NCBI GenBank assembly: GCA_030631085.1
Contig: DAOVLV010000001.1
Location: 1 to 53,407 of the forward strand
DNA length: 53,407 nucleotides
Direction of reading: 5' to 3'
From: Planctomycetales bacterium
GTDB lineage: Bacteria; Planctomycetota; Phycisphaerae; SM23-33
The notes below the pieces were generated by a model. That model was given only the letters and a program-made list of their open reading frames with translations, ran no database searches and had not been told where the DNA came from. This document shows positions 24,503 to 31,570 of the stretch, in pieces. The position numbers were made by a program, and so were the translations under genes. Within the stretch, counting starts at the first letter, position 1. The number at the start of each line of letters is the position of its first letter.

Positions 24503-25072
24503 TTAATCGCCTGCCGGCGGATCGTCCGACTCGCCGTCGTCACCGTCGTCGCCGTCGTCGCCGTCACCGGCTGGCGGGGTTTCCTCGCCGTCGCCTTCGT
24601 CGTCATCCGGTACGGTCCGCTCGCTGGCGGCTTCGACCGTCATCTCGCCTGTCAGTTCCGGCGGGACCGTGTCGTTCGCCTGGAAGGTTTTGAGGACCGG
24701 CGGCGTCGATGGGTTTCCGGCGTTGTCGATCACTATCAGCGACAGATCGACCTGTGAACCTTCGGCGGCCTCGACGTCGACGGTCTCGGCTTTCGGGTCA
24801 AGTTCGATGGTCTCGACCATCTCAAGTTTCCCGTCGGCGTCGGTACTGCGATTGATCGTCAGCACCTTCTTTACCACGTCGCCGGAGGGGCTCTCCGGCA
24901 GACCCACTTTGTAAGTCAAAATATCCATGCCGTTTTCCTTTCTTTCTGATACGGCTATCACGAATCTAAAAGGCCCGACGGTCGGGCGTTTTTCTCTGAA
25001 AATCCGATAAGTAATCCACGCGCCTACGACGGCGATTGCGAAGATCAAAATTACCGTGATTATGGTTTCCAT
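24503..25072 (-). CDS. Membrane-anchored acidic protein
   Basis: The 189-residue frame has an N-terminal transmembrane helix (IITVILIFAIAVVGAWITY), then MDILTYKVGLPESPSG at residue 49, a beta-rich domain with VDLSLIVIDNAGNPSTPP, and a C-terminal acidic tail of Asp-Gly-Asp repeats (DGDDGDDGDDGE). The start at 25072 gives the membrane anchor; a second start at 24928 would give a soluble 141-residue form. The pattern recalls a phage Ig-like surface protein. The function is unknown. Confidence 0.55.
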   Translation of the reverse strand: METIITVILIFAIAVVGAWITYRIFREKRPTVGPFRFVIAVSERKENGMDILTYKVGLPESPSGDVVKKVLTINRSTDADGKLEMVETIELDPKAETVDVEAAEGSQVDLSLIVIDNAGNPSTPPVLKTFQANDTVPPELTGEMTVEAASERTVPDDDEGDGEETPPAGDGDDGDDGDDGESDDPPAGD

Positions 25073-25082
25073 GTCTGGTTCC

Positions 25083-25110
25083 TTATCCCCCGGCGTTGCC
25101 GGGGGCTTGT
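25083..25110. repeat. GGGGG/CCCCC palindrome
   Basis: A single unit with arms CCCCCGGC and GCCGGGGG in the spacer after the acidic protein gene. A short heptamer stretch (CCCTAAT, CCCTACG) follows at 25113-25135. Confidence 0.8.
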
Positions 25111-25122
25111 TTTCCCTAATCC

Positions 25123-25209
25123 CTACGACCTATCCCCTTTCAGCCAGGCTGCGAGTGTCGGCAGCCCGAAGCAAACCGTTACGATCATCACAACGAGAAA
25201 CTGTTCCAT
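25123..25209 (-). CDS. Tiny membrane protein, 28 residues
   Basis: The frame reads MEQFLVVMIVTVCFGLPTL followed by AAWLKGDRS, a single transmembrane helix with a short basic tail. It overlaps the 3' end of the following gene by a few codons. Such tiny helices are common in phage early regions. Its reality rests on the clean helix and the position; there is no motif. Confidence 0.4.
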   Translation of the reverse strand: MEQFLVVMIVTVCFGLPTLAAWLKGDRS

Positions 25210-25448
25210 AAGAGTCCCTTTCTTACTTGGATTGGCGGGTCGGGTTCACCACGGCGTAGTCCCCTGGGGGACGAAGCCGGGATGTTTACTTCGATTGCCA
25301 CGGCGTAGGCCCCGGCGTCGTCGCGCCGATAGACTCCGTATCCGCCGCCTGTCCGCGTGGAGTTTCTGACGGCTTGGCGAATGTCGCGGATCAGTTCGTC
25401 GGCGTCGGCGCGGCTGGTGATTTTCAGTATGGCTGCCGGGCGGCTCAC
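25188..25448 (-). CDS. Hypothetical protein, 86 residues
   Basis: A GTG start at 25448 overlaps the stop of the preceding gene by four bases. The product is SRPAAILKITSRADADELIR followed by a beta-rich GYGVYRRDDAGAYAVAIEVN segment. The last 20 residues (IQVRKGLLWNSFSL) look less constrained. No family was recognised. Confidence 0.5.
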   Translation of the reverse strand: MSRPAAILKITSRADADELIRDIRQAVRNSTRTGGGYGVYRRDDAGAYAVAIEVNIPASSPRGLRRGEPDPPIQVRKGLLWNSFSL

Positions 25449-26104
25449 GCTTTGTCCTCCGTGGGAGCGGGCGAGCCGGTTTCCGGATCAGCGATTACAG
25501 ATTGCGGGTGTGGATTTCCCGGTGTCGGCGGTCGGCAGCCATCCCCCTGCGGTGCAGGGGGTTTATTGAACAGATCCGCGTGTTCTTTTCGGAACGTTTT
25601 TATCCGGTTGACCATATCCTTGGTGATGCGAGATATGATGTTGGGACAGTGGTGATAAACTTCGTTGAAAGTGATCCGTCCGTCGATGATGTCCAATGCC
25701 AGTATGTAGGAAAGGGTTTGATCGGTGGCGATAATGAGTTTGCGGATGGTGTCAATATTATCGTCTAACGCCTGATACTGCTGGCGGATTTCTTCGCGGC
25801 ATTGTCCCGGACTTTTGGGGTGGGCGTGGCGTTTCGATTCGGCCGGGAATCTCTCGCGGACTTCTTCGAAGAGTGATTTGTACTGTTTCGGGCAGGGCGT
25901 CTCACCGTCGACCAGGCGGGCCAGCATCCGTTTGCAGGCCGCTTCGGTCCGATGAAGGTCAACGGCTATCGGTCCTAATTTCCATCCGTCCCGCAACTGA
26001 TTCAACAGGCACCCTATCTCCCATTCGCCCCAGTGCGTATTGGTCTTGCTTGTCCGGGCGCAGCCTGTCGGCTCCGCCGGGTCCTGATTCCGTTCCGTGT
26101 CCAT
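25445..26104 (-). CDS. Myb/SANT-like DNA-binding protein
   Basis: The 219-residue protein has a helix-turn-helix near residue 27 of Myb/SANT type: THWGEWEIGCLLNQLRDGW followed by GPIAVDLHRTEAACKRMLARL. This is followed by a helical middle with DNIDTIRKLIIATDQTLSYIL. The C-terminus from NKPPAPQGDGC onward is encoded by a palindrome (25541-25569) and looks added. It is probably a phage regulator or a terminase-like DNA binder. Confidence 0.55.
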   Translation of the reverse strand: MDTERNQDPAEPTGCARTSKTNTHWGEWEIGCLLNQLRDGWKLGPIAVDLHRTEAACKRMLARLVDGETPCPKQYKSLFEEVRERFPAESKRHAHPKSPGQCREEIRQQYQALDDNIDTIRKLIIATDQTLSYILALDIIDGRITFNEVYHHCPNIISRITKDMVNRIKTFRKEHADLFNKPPAPQGDGCRPPTPGNPHPQSVIADPETGSPAPTEDKA

Positions 26105-26122
26105 GTCCGAGTCCTTTCTGTT

Positions 26123-26200
26123 TCACGAATTACACGAATCACTACGAATTTCACAAATTACGAATTACGAATTACTGATTACGATTCACTAATTACTGAC
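26123..26200. repeat. Heptamer array (ACGAATT type)
   Basis: About ten consecutive 7-mers are visible, including ACGAATT, ACTGATT, ACGATTC and ACTAATT. The array fills the spacer between two genes and encodes the C-terminal residues of the DUF1580-like protein. Confidence 0.9.
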
Positions 26201-26596
26201 AGCCAAACTTCCATTCAAAAACCCTTCACGTTTGAGAAATCGTTTCGCGGCGGTGTTTGTTTTCCGTCCGCAGGCCCGCCGGAGATTTTCGACGATTATC
26301 GGTCTGGCTTGGTCAAGTGCGTTTCGTCGGCGGTTGAATCTCCGCAGGGCCTGCCGTGAGGTGTAGCGGCATCGCCCGATCAGCGTGGTCTCCAGGAATA
26401 TCCTTACATTTTTCGGTGAATAACCCTTCGTGGCCCATCGCCAGACGGTTGAGAAGTTGACTTTTTTGCCGTTCCTTCTCGGCAGTTTGTCCGGGACGTC
26501 TTTTATTGCGATCCCGCAGTCCGGGTCCGCTTCAATCTCCATCGCTACGCGACTGATTATTGTGGATTGCGGATTGTGGATTGCGGATTGAGTCAT
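26189..26596 (-). CDS. DUF1580-like helix-turn-helix protein
   Basis: The 135-residue protein has a DUF1580-like core: DVPDKLPRRNGKKVNFSTV, then WRWATKGYSPKNVRIFLET, RYTSRQALRRFNRRRNA. DUF1580 is a small HTH family known from planctomycetes, and it gives the best lineage marker in this window. The start at 26596 overlaps the preceding gene by ATGA, and its first residues, SAIHNPQSTI, are encoded by a heptamer array; MEIEADPDC at 26542 may be the ancestral start. Confidence 0.75.
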   Translation of the reverse strand: MTQSAIHNPQSTIISRVAMEIEADPDCGIAIKDVPDKLPRRNGKKVNFSTVWRWATKGYSPKNVRIFLETTLIGRCRYTSRQALRRFNRRRNALDQARPIIVENLRRACGRKTNTAAKRFLKREGFLNGSLAVSN

Positions 26597-27246
26597 TTGC
26601 AGCCCTCTTCGATCTGGTCGATAACGGTGTCGATTTCGGATTCCAGTTTTGGACACTCCCGCATCAGGTCTGCCAGTTCCGGCCTGCCGTCCTTCACTGC
26701 CTCGTCGAGGTTATGTTCAACCTGCCGCCAGCGGCGGACTTTCAGGAGTGTATCCCGCATCGTCGGAGCGAGTGCGATAAGGCGGGCGTTGGCTTCGGCG
26801 GTTTTTATTGTGGTGGGCCAATTCGCAACCTTGGGAAACGTGGTAAATGCTATTTCCTGCTTTGTGCCTTGGACGTCGGCGACAATGCAATTTTTAATTC
26901 CAGCGCGGTTGTTGTCGATACTCCACGGCCCCAGCGTGTGTTTCGCTTCGCTACCCGTCAAAATTGAACGCTCATCATCCGTCAATGACCGACCGATGCT
27001 GCTTTCAAGGACCTTAATTTCCGATTGGTTCATTTTTTTGTCGCCTAGTCCCAAGTCCCTAGTCCCTATCTGTTCTTCTATCCGGTCGATAACGGCGTTG
27101 ATTTCGGCCTCCAGCGATTCGCCTTCGGCGAGCAATGTCGCTCGTTTCGGTGAGTCGATTCTGCTTATGCGGATTTTGTGTTCGACCTTTTGTAATCGCC
27201 GGACTTTCAGGAGGGTCTCCCGCATCGTTGTGGCGGATTCGCTCAT
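26593..27246 (-). CDS. Protein with two homologous helical repeats joined by repeat DNA
   Basis: The 217-residue frame holds the same domain twice. Copy one has MRETLLKVRRLQKVEHKI and EGESLEAEINAVIDRIEEQ; copy two has MRDTLLKVRRWRQVEHNL and ECPKLESEIDTVIDQIEEG. The residues between, GTRDLGLGDKK, are encoded by a CCCTAGT/CCCAAGT heptamer array at 27048-27080. An internal ATG at 27033 begins the second part. It may be two genes fused by the array or one with an expanded linker. Function unknown; the helices look like a coiled-coil dimer. Confidence 0.6.
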   Translation of the reverse strand: MSESATTMRETLLKVRRLQKVEHKIRISRIDSPKRATLLAEGESLEAEINAVIDRIEEQIGTRDLGLGDKKMNQSEIKVLESSIGRSLTDDERSILTGSEAKHTLGPWSIDNNRAGIKNCIVADVQGTKQEIAFTTFPKVANWPTTIKTAEANARLIALAPTMRDTLLKVRRWRQVEHNLDEAVKDGRPELADLMRECPKLESEIDTVIDQIEEGCK

Positions 27247-28205
27247 CTCTGCGCCCTCCGCGTCTCTGTGGCCATGTGTTTCTGGATTTGTCGCCAGTAT
27301 TCCAGCGTTGCGGTTTTCCGGTCCCCGGTCGGTCCGCCGTTGTGAATTCGTGCGAGTGTTTTCAGATCGCACCGTTTCAGTGCGACTGAGCAGTGCCTTT
27401 GCCAGTACCACAACATGATTTGCTCGCAGTGCGGGCGCGAATAGACGAGCGTGTTGTAGTCCCAGTCCACGTTGCCTTGCTCGCATCCGTCTTGCCAGTA
27501 CGCCCGTCCGATGTGGTATGGTCCTTTGGACAACCCTTCATCACCGATCAGGACCTTTCCGTCGTAGGATTCTTCGGTGCGGATCGCGGCGAAGAAGTTT
27601 CGTTCCTTTAGCAATGGGCAATTGGAAATCGGCAATTGAAAATCGGCCAGGGCCGGGGGTCGCCGCGGCGACCGGGCGAAGTGGGGGGTATCCTCGCCTT
27701 TTCCCGGCCCCGGGTTTGACAGACCGTGGACCGGATTACCGTTTTTACCTTTTCGGCATTCCGGCAATAAGGAAGCCGAGGCGAGGGGAGGAGTAAGGAA
27801 CCCCCCGCCCCGGCCATGCGGTGCCGGCTGCTCGGACCGGACTTTTTCCGGCAGAAGTAGGAAGGTCTGCCGGTTTTCCGTCAGGCGGAGGGAGACCTGG
27901 CGGGCGTTGATTTCCAATTTAGAAAAACAACATGGACGGGTTGAGGCAGTCGCATCCCCCGTCCGCGCCGAAGCGCCTTCGTCCGGGCTCCCCGTCATAG
28001 CGGCTGCCAACCGTGACGGATCCTCGCCTCTCTGGGTTATTTGTTTTTCAATCGGAAATTGGAAATTGGAAATCGAAAATTGGGAGGCCATGAAGCCAAC
28101 GACGAACCACGCGGCCGCCAAGGCCACCGTCCCGGTCCATGTACGTTTTTCAATCGGCAACCCGTCAGGGCTGGCCGTGGCGAGTTGGCAATCGGCAATC
28201 GGCAA
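27243..28205 (-). CDS. i-type (destabilase-like) lysozyme with repeat-rich N-terminal region
   Basis: The last 125 residues match invertebrate-type lysozyme: FFAAIRTEESYDGKVLIGD, LSKGPYHIGRAYWQDG, LVYSRPHCEQIMLWYWQRH and LARIHNGGPTGDRKTATLEY, with the diagnostic YW and RIHNGGP motifs. It would cut cell-wall glycan and is the best endolysin candidate. The 5' part is unusual: a hydrophobic segment TGTVALAAAWFVVGFMAS, then about 150 residues of which parts are encoded by heptamer arrays and palindromes (27608-28085). The start at 28205 is a TTG and is uncertain. It overlaps the next gene by ATGA. Confidence 0.65.
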   Translation of the reverse strand: MPIADCQLATASPDGLPIEKRTWTGTVALAAAWFVVGFMASQFSISNFQFPIEKQITQRGEDPSRLAAAMTGSPDEGASARTGDATASTRPCCFSKLEINARQVSLRLTENRQTFLLLPEKVRSEQPAPHGRGGGFLTPPLASASLLPECRKGKNGNPVHGLSNPGPGKGEDTPHFARSPRRPPALADFQLPISNCPLLKERNFFAAIRTEESYDGKVLIGDEGLSKGPYHIGRAYWQDGCEQGNVDWDYNTLVYSRPHCEQIMLWYWQRHCSVALKRCDLKTLARIHNGGPTGDRKTATLEYWRQIQKHMATETRRAQR

Positions 28206-28212
28206 TTTAATA
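28148..28212. repeat. Heptamer array with 24-bp insert
   Basis: Units of CAATCGG type flank one copy of the 24-bp element at 28160-28183. The array covers the junction between the lysozyme gene and its upstream neighbour. A further array at 28049-28085 has AAATTGG units. Confidence 0.85.
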
Positions 28213-28455
28213 TTCCCTGTAATTTCCTGTTTCCGGGTCGAAGTCGCCGTGGCGGGTTTCGGCGAGGCGGAAGCATATCAACTCCGGTTCGGCTGGTGGT
28301 CCCAGACCAGCGGCGAGATTTTCGCCTTTGAGGTACGGGTCTTCGATTTCCTTACCTTCGCAAACGCCCCAGCAGCCTTCGTACTCCTGGCATATCCGGC
28401 ATTGTTCGTATATCAGCCGGATCACCCGTCGCGTTGTTTGTGTCGCGGTCAACAT
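28207..28455 (-). CDS. Cysteine-rich hypothetical protein, 82 residues
   Basis: The frame starts MLTATQTTRRVIRLIYEQCRICQEYEGCWGVCEGKE, giving a cluster of four cysteines near residues 19-32 that could bind a metal, then PYLKGENLAAGLGPPAEPEL and a C-terminus FDPETGNYREY. It abuts the next gene. No family was recognised. Confidence 0.55.
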   Translation of the reverse strand: MLTATQTTRRVIRLIYEQCRICQEYEGCWGVCEGKEIEDPYLKGENLAAGLGPPAEPELICFRLAETRHGDFDPETGNYREY

Positions 28456-28842
28456 CTAATAAGCCCCCTGCACTGCCGGGGGATTTTTTCGTTTCACGGC
28501 CACCCATGCGCATCCGCTTTCGGCGGGCCACGGCCCGCTGTGGAGCGTGTTGTAAAATTTTTCCTGTCCGGGTTTCAGTTCTCCGGTCCGGTAGTCGAGC
28601 GGGCTTTCCATTCGTCCCGTGCGAAAATCGACGTGGCACAGCGGCAGTTCATTTGGATCGGATTTATCTCTGGCCTTGACGCCGGGGCAGGCGTGTCGGT
28701 TGTGTCCGAGGAAGCGATCACAGGTGAAGCAGGCCAGGTTACACGGATTGACGATCCGCCCGGCGAGGTCGCGCCGGTCGAGCATTCGCCCGATAGGTCG
28801 TTTGGCTTCGCGTGCCCGTCTTCTCCTCTGCGTCTTCGACAT
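28456..28842 (-). CDS. Cysteine/arginine-rich phage protein
   Basis: The 128-residue protein begins MSKTQRRRRAREAKRPIGRM, then NPCNLACFTCDRFLGHNRHAC, which places four cysteines as CxxxCxxC plus one. A HVDFRTGRMESPLDYRTGEL stretch follows. The terminal RKNPPAVQGAY is encoded by a palindrome (28458-28486). The cysteine cluster may hold zinc or an iron-sulfur centre. Function unknown. Confidence 0.5.
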   Translation of the reverse strand: MSKTQRRRRAREAKRPIGRMLDRRDLAGRIVNPCNLACFTCDRFLGHNRHACPGVKARDKSDPNELPLCHVDFRTGRMESPLDYRTGELKPGQEKFYNTLHSGPWPAESGCAWVAVKRKNPPAVQGAY

Positions 28843-28939
28843 CAGTCCGTTTCCCTTTGTTGTTTTTTCTTGTCAGGTCGGCCCGGCCGTGGTCCAATCC
28901 GTTTTTGGAACCACCGAAAAACAGAAAGGAACCACGACC

Positions 28940-29128
28940 ATGGCCGATAAGATTCAGAACGACTGTCGTCAGATACTTTTGCAGGTCGAGCAGATGCGGG
29001 AGTTACTTGACAAGAATGATTTTGCAAATCCTGATTCGGTGAAAGGTGCAATTCGACATTTATTGTCATTTCACAGGAGGTCGTTTGTGGTATTGGAATC
29101 TCTAGCCGAAAAGGTGGAGAACCTTTAG
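28940..29128 (+). CDS. Small helical protein, 62 residues
   Basis: A plus-strand ATG at 28940 is preceded by AAAGGAACC, a plausible ribosome binding site. The product starts MADKIQNDCRQILLQVEQM and continues in helices ending SLAEKVENL. A longer frame further upstream is a shadow of the neighbouring gene. It is the only plus-strand gene between the minus operon and the repressor pair. No family was recognised. Confidence 0.5.
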   Translation: MADKIQNDCRQILLQVEQMRELLDKNDFANPDSVKGAIRHLLSFHRRSFVVLESLAEKVENL

Positions 29129-29209
29129 GCAGGTTTTTCATGGCCTTTGATATTGCGCACTGCGTGGCGAACGCCTGGAGTTCGCGCTCTCCTTCTACGA
29201 TGGCCTGAT

Positions 29210-29647
29210 CTATTCGGTCCCACGACATGCGACTGCCTCCTTTCCCGGCTTCGTCCTTTGAGGACTCCGCCGTGGTAAATCTTCCTTCACAGATTCGCGT
29301 TTTCGTGATACACTGTTTTTGCACTTCATGGAGGATTTTCTATTCGCCCCACGGACGGTTTTTTTACTCGTCGCTCGCGTTGTGATCGGCGAGTCCGCCG
29401 GGACGGTTACGTCCGCTTCGGGAATGACAATGTCCGTCAAGGGAACGCCGAGGGCGAAAGCGATTTTGCTCACGGTTGTCCGGCTTGGGCGGGTTCGGGT
29501 GGTTGCCGGATTCATGGCACGCCAGACGGTTGCGGTTCCGAGGTTGGCTTCGGATGCAAGTTTTTCATCCGTCCAGCCCTTTTCAATCTGTGTTCTACGG
29601 AGTTTCGCTATGTTGTATTCGTTCAGCATAATGACCGTTTCTTTCAT
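29210..29647 (-). CDS. XRE-family regulator (Cro/CI-like)
   Basis: The 145-residue protein has an XRE helix-turn-helix: MLNEYNIAKLRRTQIEKGW, TDEKLASEANLGTATVWRAM, then RTTVSKIAFALGVPLTDIV. The tail is Lys/Arg-rich (KKTVRGANRKSSMKCK, RRSPQRTKPGKE). A sigma70-like promoter, TTGACA-16-TACAAT (29659-29686), ends 11 bases before the ATG at 29647, implying a very short leader. With the divergent XRE gene it forms a lysogeny switch; this member is the likely Cro side because it opens the leftward operon. Confidence 0.8.
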   Translation of the reverse strand: MKETVIMLNEYNIAKLRRTQIEKGWTDEKLASEANLGTATVWRAMNPATTRTRPSRTTVSKIAFALGVPLTDIVIPEADVTVPADSPITTRATSKKTVRGANRKSSMKCKNSVSRKRESVKEDLPRRSPQRTKPGKEAVACRGTE

Positions 29648-29658
29648 TGTTCCGAATG

Positions 29659-29686
29659 ATTGTATTAGGTATATCGAACGTGTCAA
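29659..29686 (-). promoter_or_regulatory. Sigma70-like promoter of the leftward early operon
   Basis: On the minus strand TTGACA (29681-29686) and TACAAT (29659-29664) are 16 bases apart. Short GATTG/CAATC arms surround it and could be part of an operator for the two XRE proteins. Transcription would begin only about 4-6 bases before ATG 29647. Confidence 0.7.
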
Positions 29687-29761
29687 TCGTTTTTCTTCAT
29701 TTTTTTTCATATTTTTTCACGGAGGCTGACAGGTCTTTTCGGTCTGATTAAAATACCGGTA

Positions 29762-30184
29762 ATGATAGGCATGGCAGAAAAGTTACAGCAGTTGCGCGGC
29801 GGGAGATCGTATTCTTCGATTGCCCGTGAAGTAGACTGCTCGACGAACGCTATCCGTGATCTGGAAGCCAGAAGGACTAGCGATCCAAGCGTTCGGCTGA
29901 TCGGTCGATTGGCCGAGTTGTATTCCGTCACCGTAGATTGGCTTATCGATGATTCTGTCGGTTGGCCTCCGCCGGAGACGCCGGAGCAATCCGCCGAGGT
30001 GATTGTCCGCGAGGCGTTGACGGGCGCGGGTCTGGCAGGAAAATTGAACGAAGAGGAGCGGAAATTACTGGCTCGGTATCGGGCGTTGAACCCGCTACGG
30101 AAGCCGAAACTCGAAGGCTTCATCGAAGGCCTCGGCGGTGATTCTGATCGCCGGACCGACAATAACCCTCAACCGCAGGTGTAA
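29762..30184 (+). CDS. XRE-family repressor
   Basis: The 140-residue protein carries a helix-turn-helix (GGRSYSSIAREVDCSTNAIRD) and RLAELYSVTVDWLIDDS, typical of phage repressors, followed by a helical C-terminus LLARYRALNPLRKPKLEGF. Starts at 29762 or 29771 (MAEKLQQ) are both possible; the latter has GATAGG a few bases before. It is divergent from the other XRE gene and heads the rightward cluster with a nuclease and a zinc-ribbon membrane protein, so it is the likely prophage repressor. Confidence 0.8.
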   Translation: MIGMAEKLQQLRGGRSYSSIAREVDCSTNAIRDLEARRTSDPSVRLIGRLAELYSVTVDWLIDDSVGWPPPETPEQSAEVIVREALTGAGLAGKLNEEERKLLARYRALNPLRKPKLEGFIEGLGGDSDRRTDNNPQPQV

Positions 30185-30186
30185 CA

Positions 30187-30594
30187 ATGCGAATTCCGGT
30201 AATGTCTCTGTTGCTGTTTATGTTTGTCCTTCCCGCCGGGTGTACGCCTCCGGCGGCGGGAACGAACGAGATTACAGCCCGGACGTTTCACGTGCTCCGC
30301 GTTATCGACGGAGACACTTTTCGGATACGTTACGACGGCGATGTAACCAGCGTTCGCATCTGGGGCATTGACGCCCCGGAGAAAAATACCCCTGCTGGAC
30401 CGGCAGCGACTGAAGCACTGAGGTGGCTGATTGACGACCACGACGTCCGGCTGGTCTTCTGTGCGACTCGTAAGCGGGACAATTTTGGTCGGTTGCTCGC
30501 CCGCGTTTTTGTGGACGACAAAGAGGTCGGCCCTGAACTGATCCGGTCAGGCCATGCGTCCCCATACGGTTCGTCAAAGAGAAAATCAAAATGA
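30187..30594 (+). CDS. Thermonuclease-like (SNase) lipoprotein
   Basis: The 135-residue protein has a lipoprotein signal ending LPAGC (residues 15-19) and a staphylococcal-nuclease fold: VLRVIDGDTFRIRY, SVRIWGIDAPEKNTP, FGRLLARVFVDDKEVGPELI. The conserved Asp in VIDGDTF, the Arg in VRIWGIDAPE and the Arg in FGRLLA match catalytic positions. It starts two bases after the repressor stop. Placement outside the membrane suggests it degrades incoming DNA, a possible superinfection block. Confidence 0.85.
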   Translation: MRIPVMSLLLFMFVLPAGCTPPAAGTNEITARTFHVLRVIDGDTFRIRYDGDVTSVRIWGIDAPEKNTPAGPAATEALRWLIDDHDVRLVFCATRKRDNFGRLLARVFVDDKEVGPELIRSGHASPYGSSKRKSK

Positions 30595-31433
30595 TTGATT
30601 ACAAATGTCCAAAGTGTGGAGCGTCGATGAGCAGCCCGGACTCTCTGGCCGGTCAGTCGGACACCTGTCCGGCCTGTGGGAACATTTGTAACATCCCTGA
30701 GCGTCGGAGCGTCGTTTGGATCGCCCGTGTTTATGACAAGGTGGGGGTAATAGCAAAACGGACCGGCGGCTTTTGTTCTCGACGCTGGAAACTGGTTACT
30801 GTTGTCGGCGTGAATCTGATTTTGTTGACGAGTTTTCTTTCGTGGTTCCTTCCCGACTGGCTCCCTCGACCGGTGGTAACGTTTGAGACGCCATCGAAGG
30901 TTCAGGCGAAGGCTGCCGAGGGTCTTTTCCCGCCCCGTGCGGAACTGGCGAAGATTCTGGCCGAGCACGGTTACTATCCGGCCTTGTCGGAGCCGACATC
31001 GGGCATTCTGCGAGGTCGTCATCTCTGGGAGTATTTGTACGTCATAGACATTAATCGCCCATCTTGGGCTCACGTATCGGTATGGTGCCCGCTGGACGAC
31101 AAGGGAAAGGTTATTGCAATATCAACAAGTGTTTCCTCGCCGATGATAGCGGAATTTAGTGGTGCTCTAAATGGTCCTGAATGCGAAGCGGTCGCTTTTG
31201 CTCATTACAATAAGATGCCCAAGGTCCTCGATGCGCTGTCTTCGATTTCCCTGGACGTCGAAAAACATGATTTCAAAGGTGCGTCGATGCGTCAAGTCGG
31301 CGATCAGGAAATTTTGGAAACATCACTTCACGGGAATGGTTTCGAACTCGAAGTAATGGGCAGGTTTGTCACCAAAAGGAAGGATATGCTTTTGGGAATG
31401 AATTTGATTTTGAAGGATAAATCCTGGCGGTGA
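30591..31433 (+). CDS. Zinc-ribbon membrane protein
   Basis: The 280-residue protein starts MIDYKCPKCGASMSSPDSL and has CPACGNICN, a four-cysteine ribbon, then a transmembrane helix LVTVVGVNLILLTSFLSWFL near residue 70. The rest is an alpha/beta domain outside the membrane (AKILAEHGYYPALSE, HVSVWCPLDDKGKVIAIS). The ATG overlaps the nuclease stop by ATGA, so the two are likely translated together. The order repressor-nuclease-membrane protein suits lysogenic conversion. No family was recognised. Confidence 0.65.
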   Translation: MIDYKCPKCGASMSSPDSLAGQSDTCPACGNICNIPERRSVVWIARVYDKVGVIAKRTGGFCSRRWKLVTVVGVNLILLTSFLSWFLPDWLPRPVVTFETPSKVQAKAAEGLFPPRAELAKILAEHGYYPALSEPTSGILRGRHLWEYLYVIDINRPSWAHVSVWCPLDDKGKVIAISTSVSSPMIAEFSGALNGPECEAVAFAHYNKMPKVLDALSSISLDVEKHDFKGASMRQVGDQEILETSLHGNGFELEVMGRFVTKRKDMLLGMNLILKDKSWR

Positions 31434-31570
31434 GGTACAGACTTTTCGGTCTTGTTACGGCGTAATCCTGTAATTTTACGAGATTTCACGCCTACCTATG
31501 CAAACGGTCGGCGATTTTGATAACTGGATACTTGCACAGATGTTACGACGATGGAGCGTGCCTTCCGGCG

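Noticed and set aside
24415..24510. A third tRNA-like sequence with a possible GAA anticodon
   Set aside because: The T arm needs a 9-base loop and the acceptor pairs only partly (GGGCTG/CAGCCC); it could not be drawn as a tRNA.
28842..29324. 160-codon minus-strand frame
   Set aside because: It overlaps the plus-strand gene at 28940 and its second half is low-complexity; only the first 40 residues look protein-like, so it was not listed.
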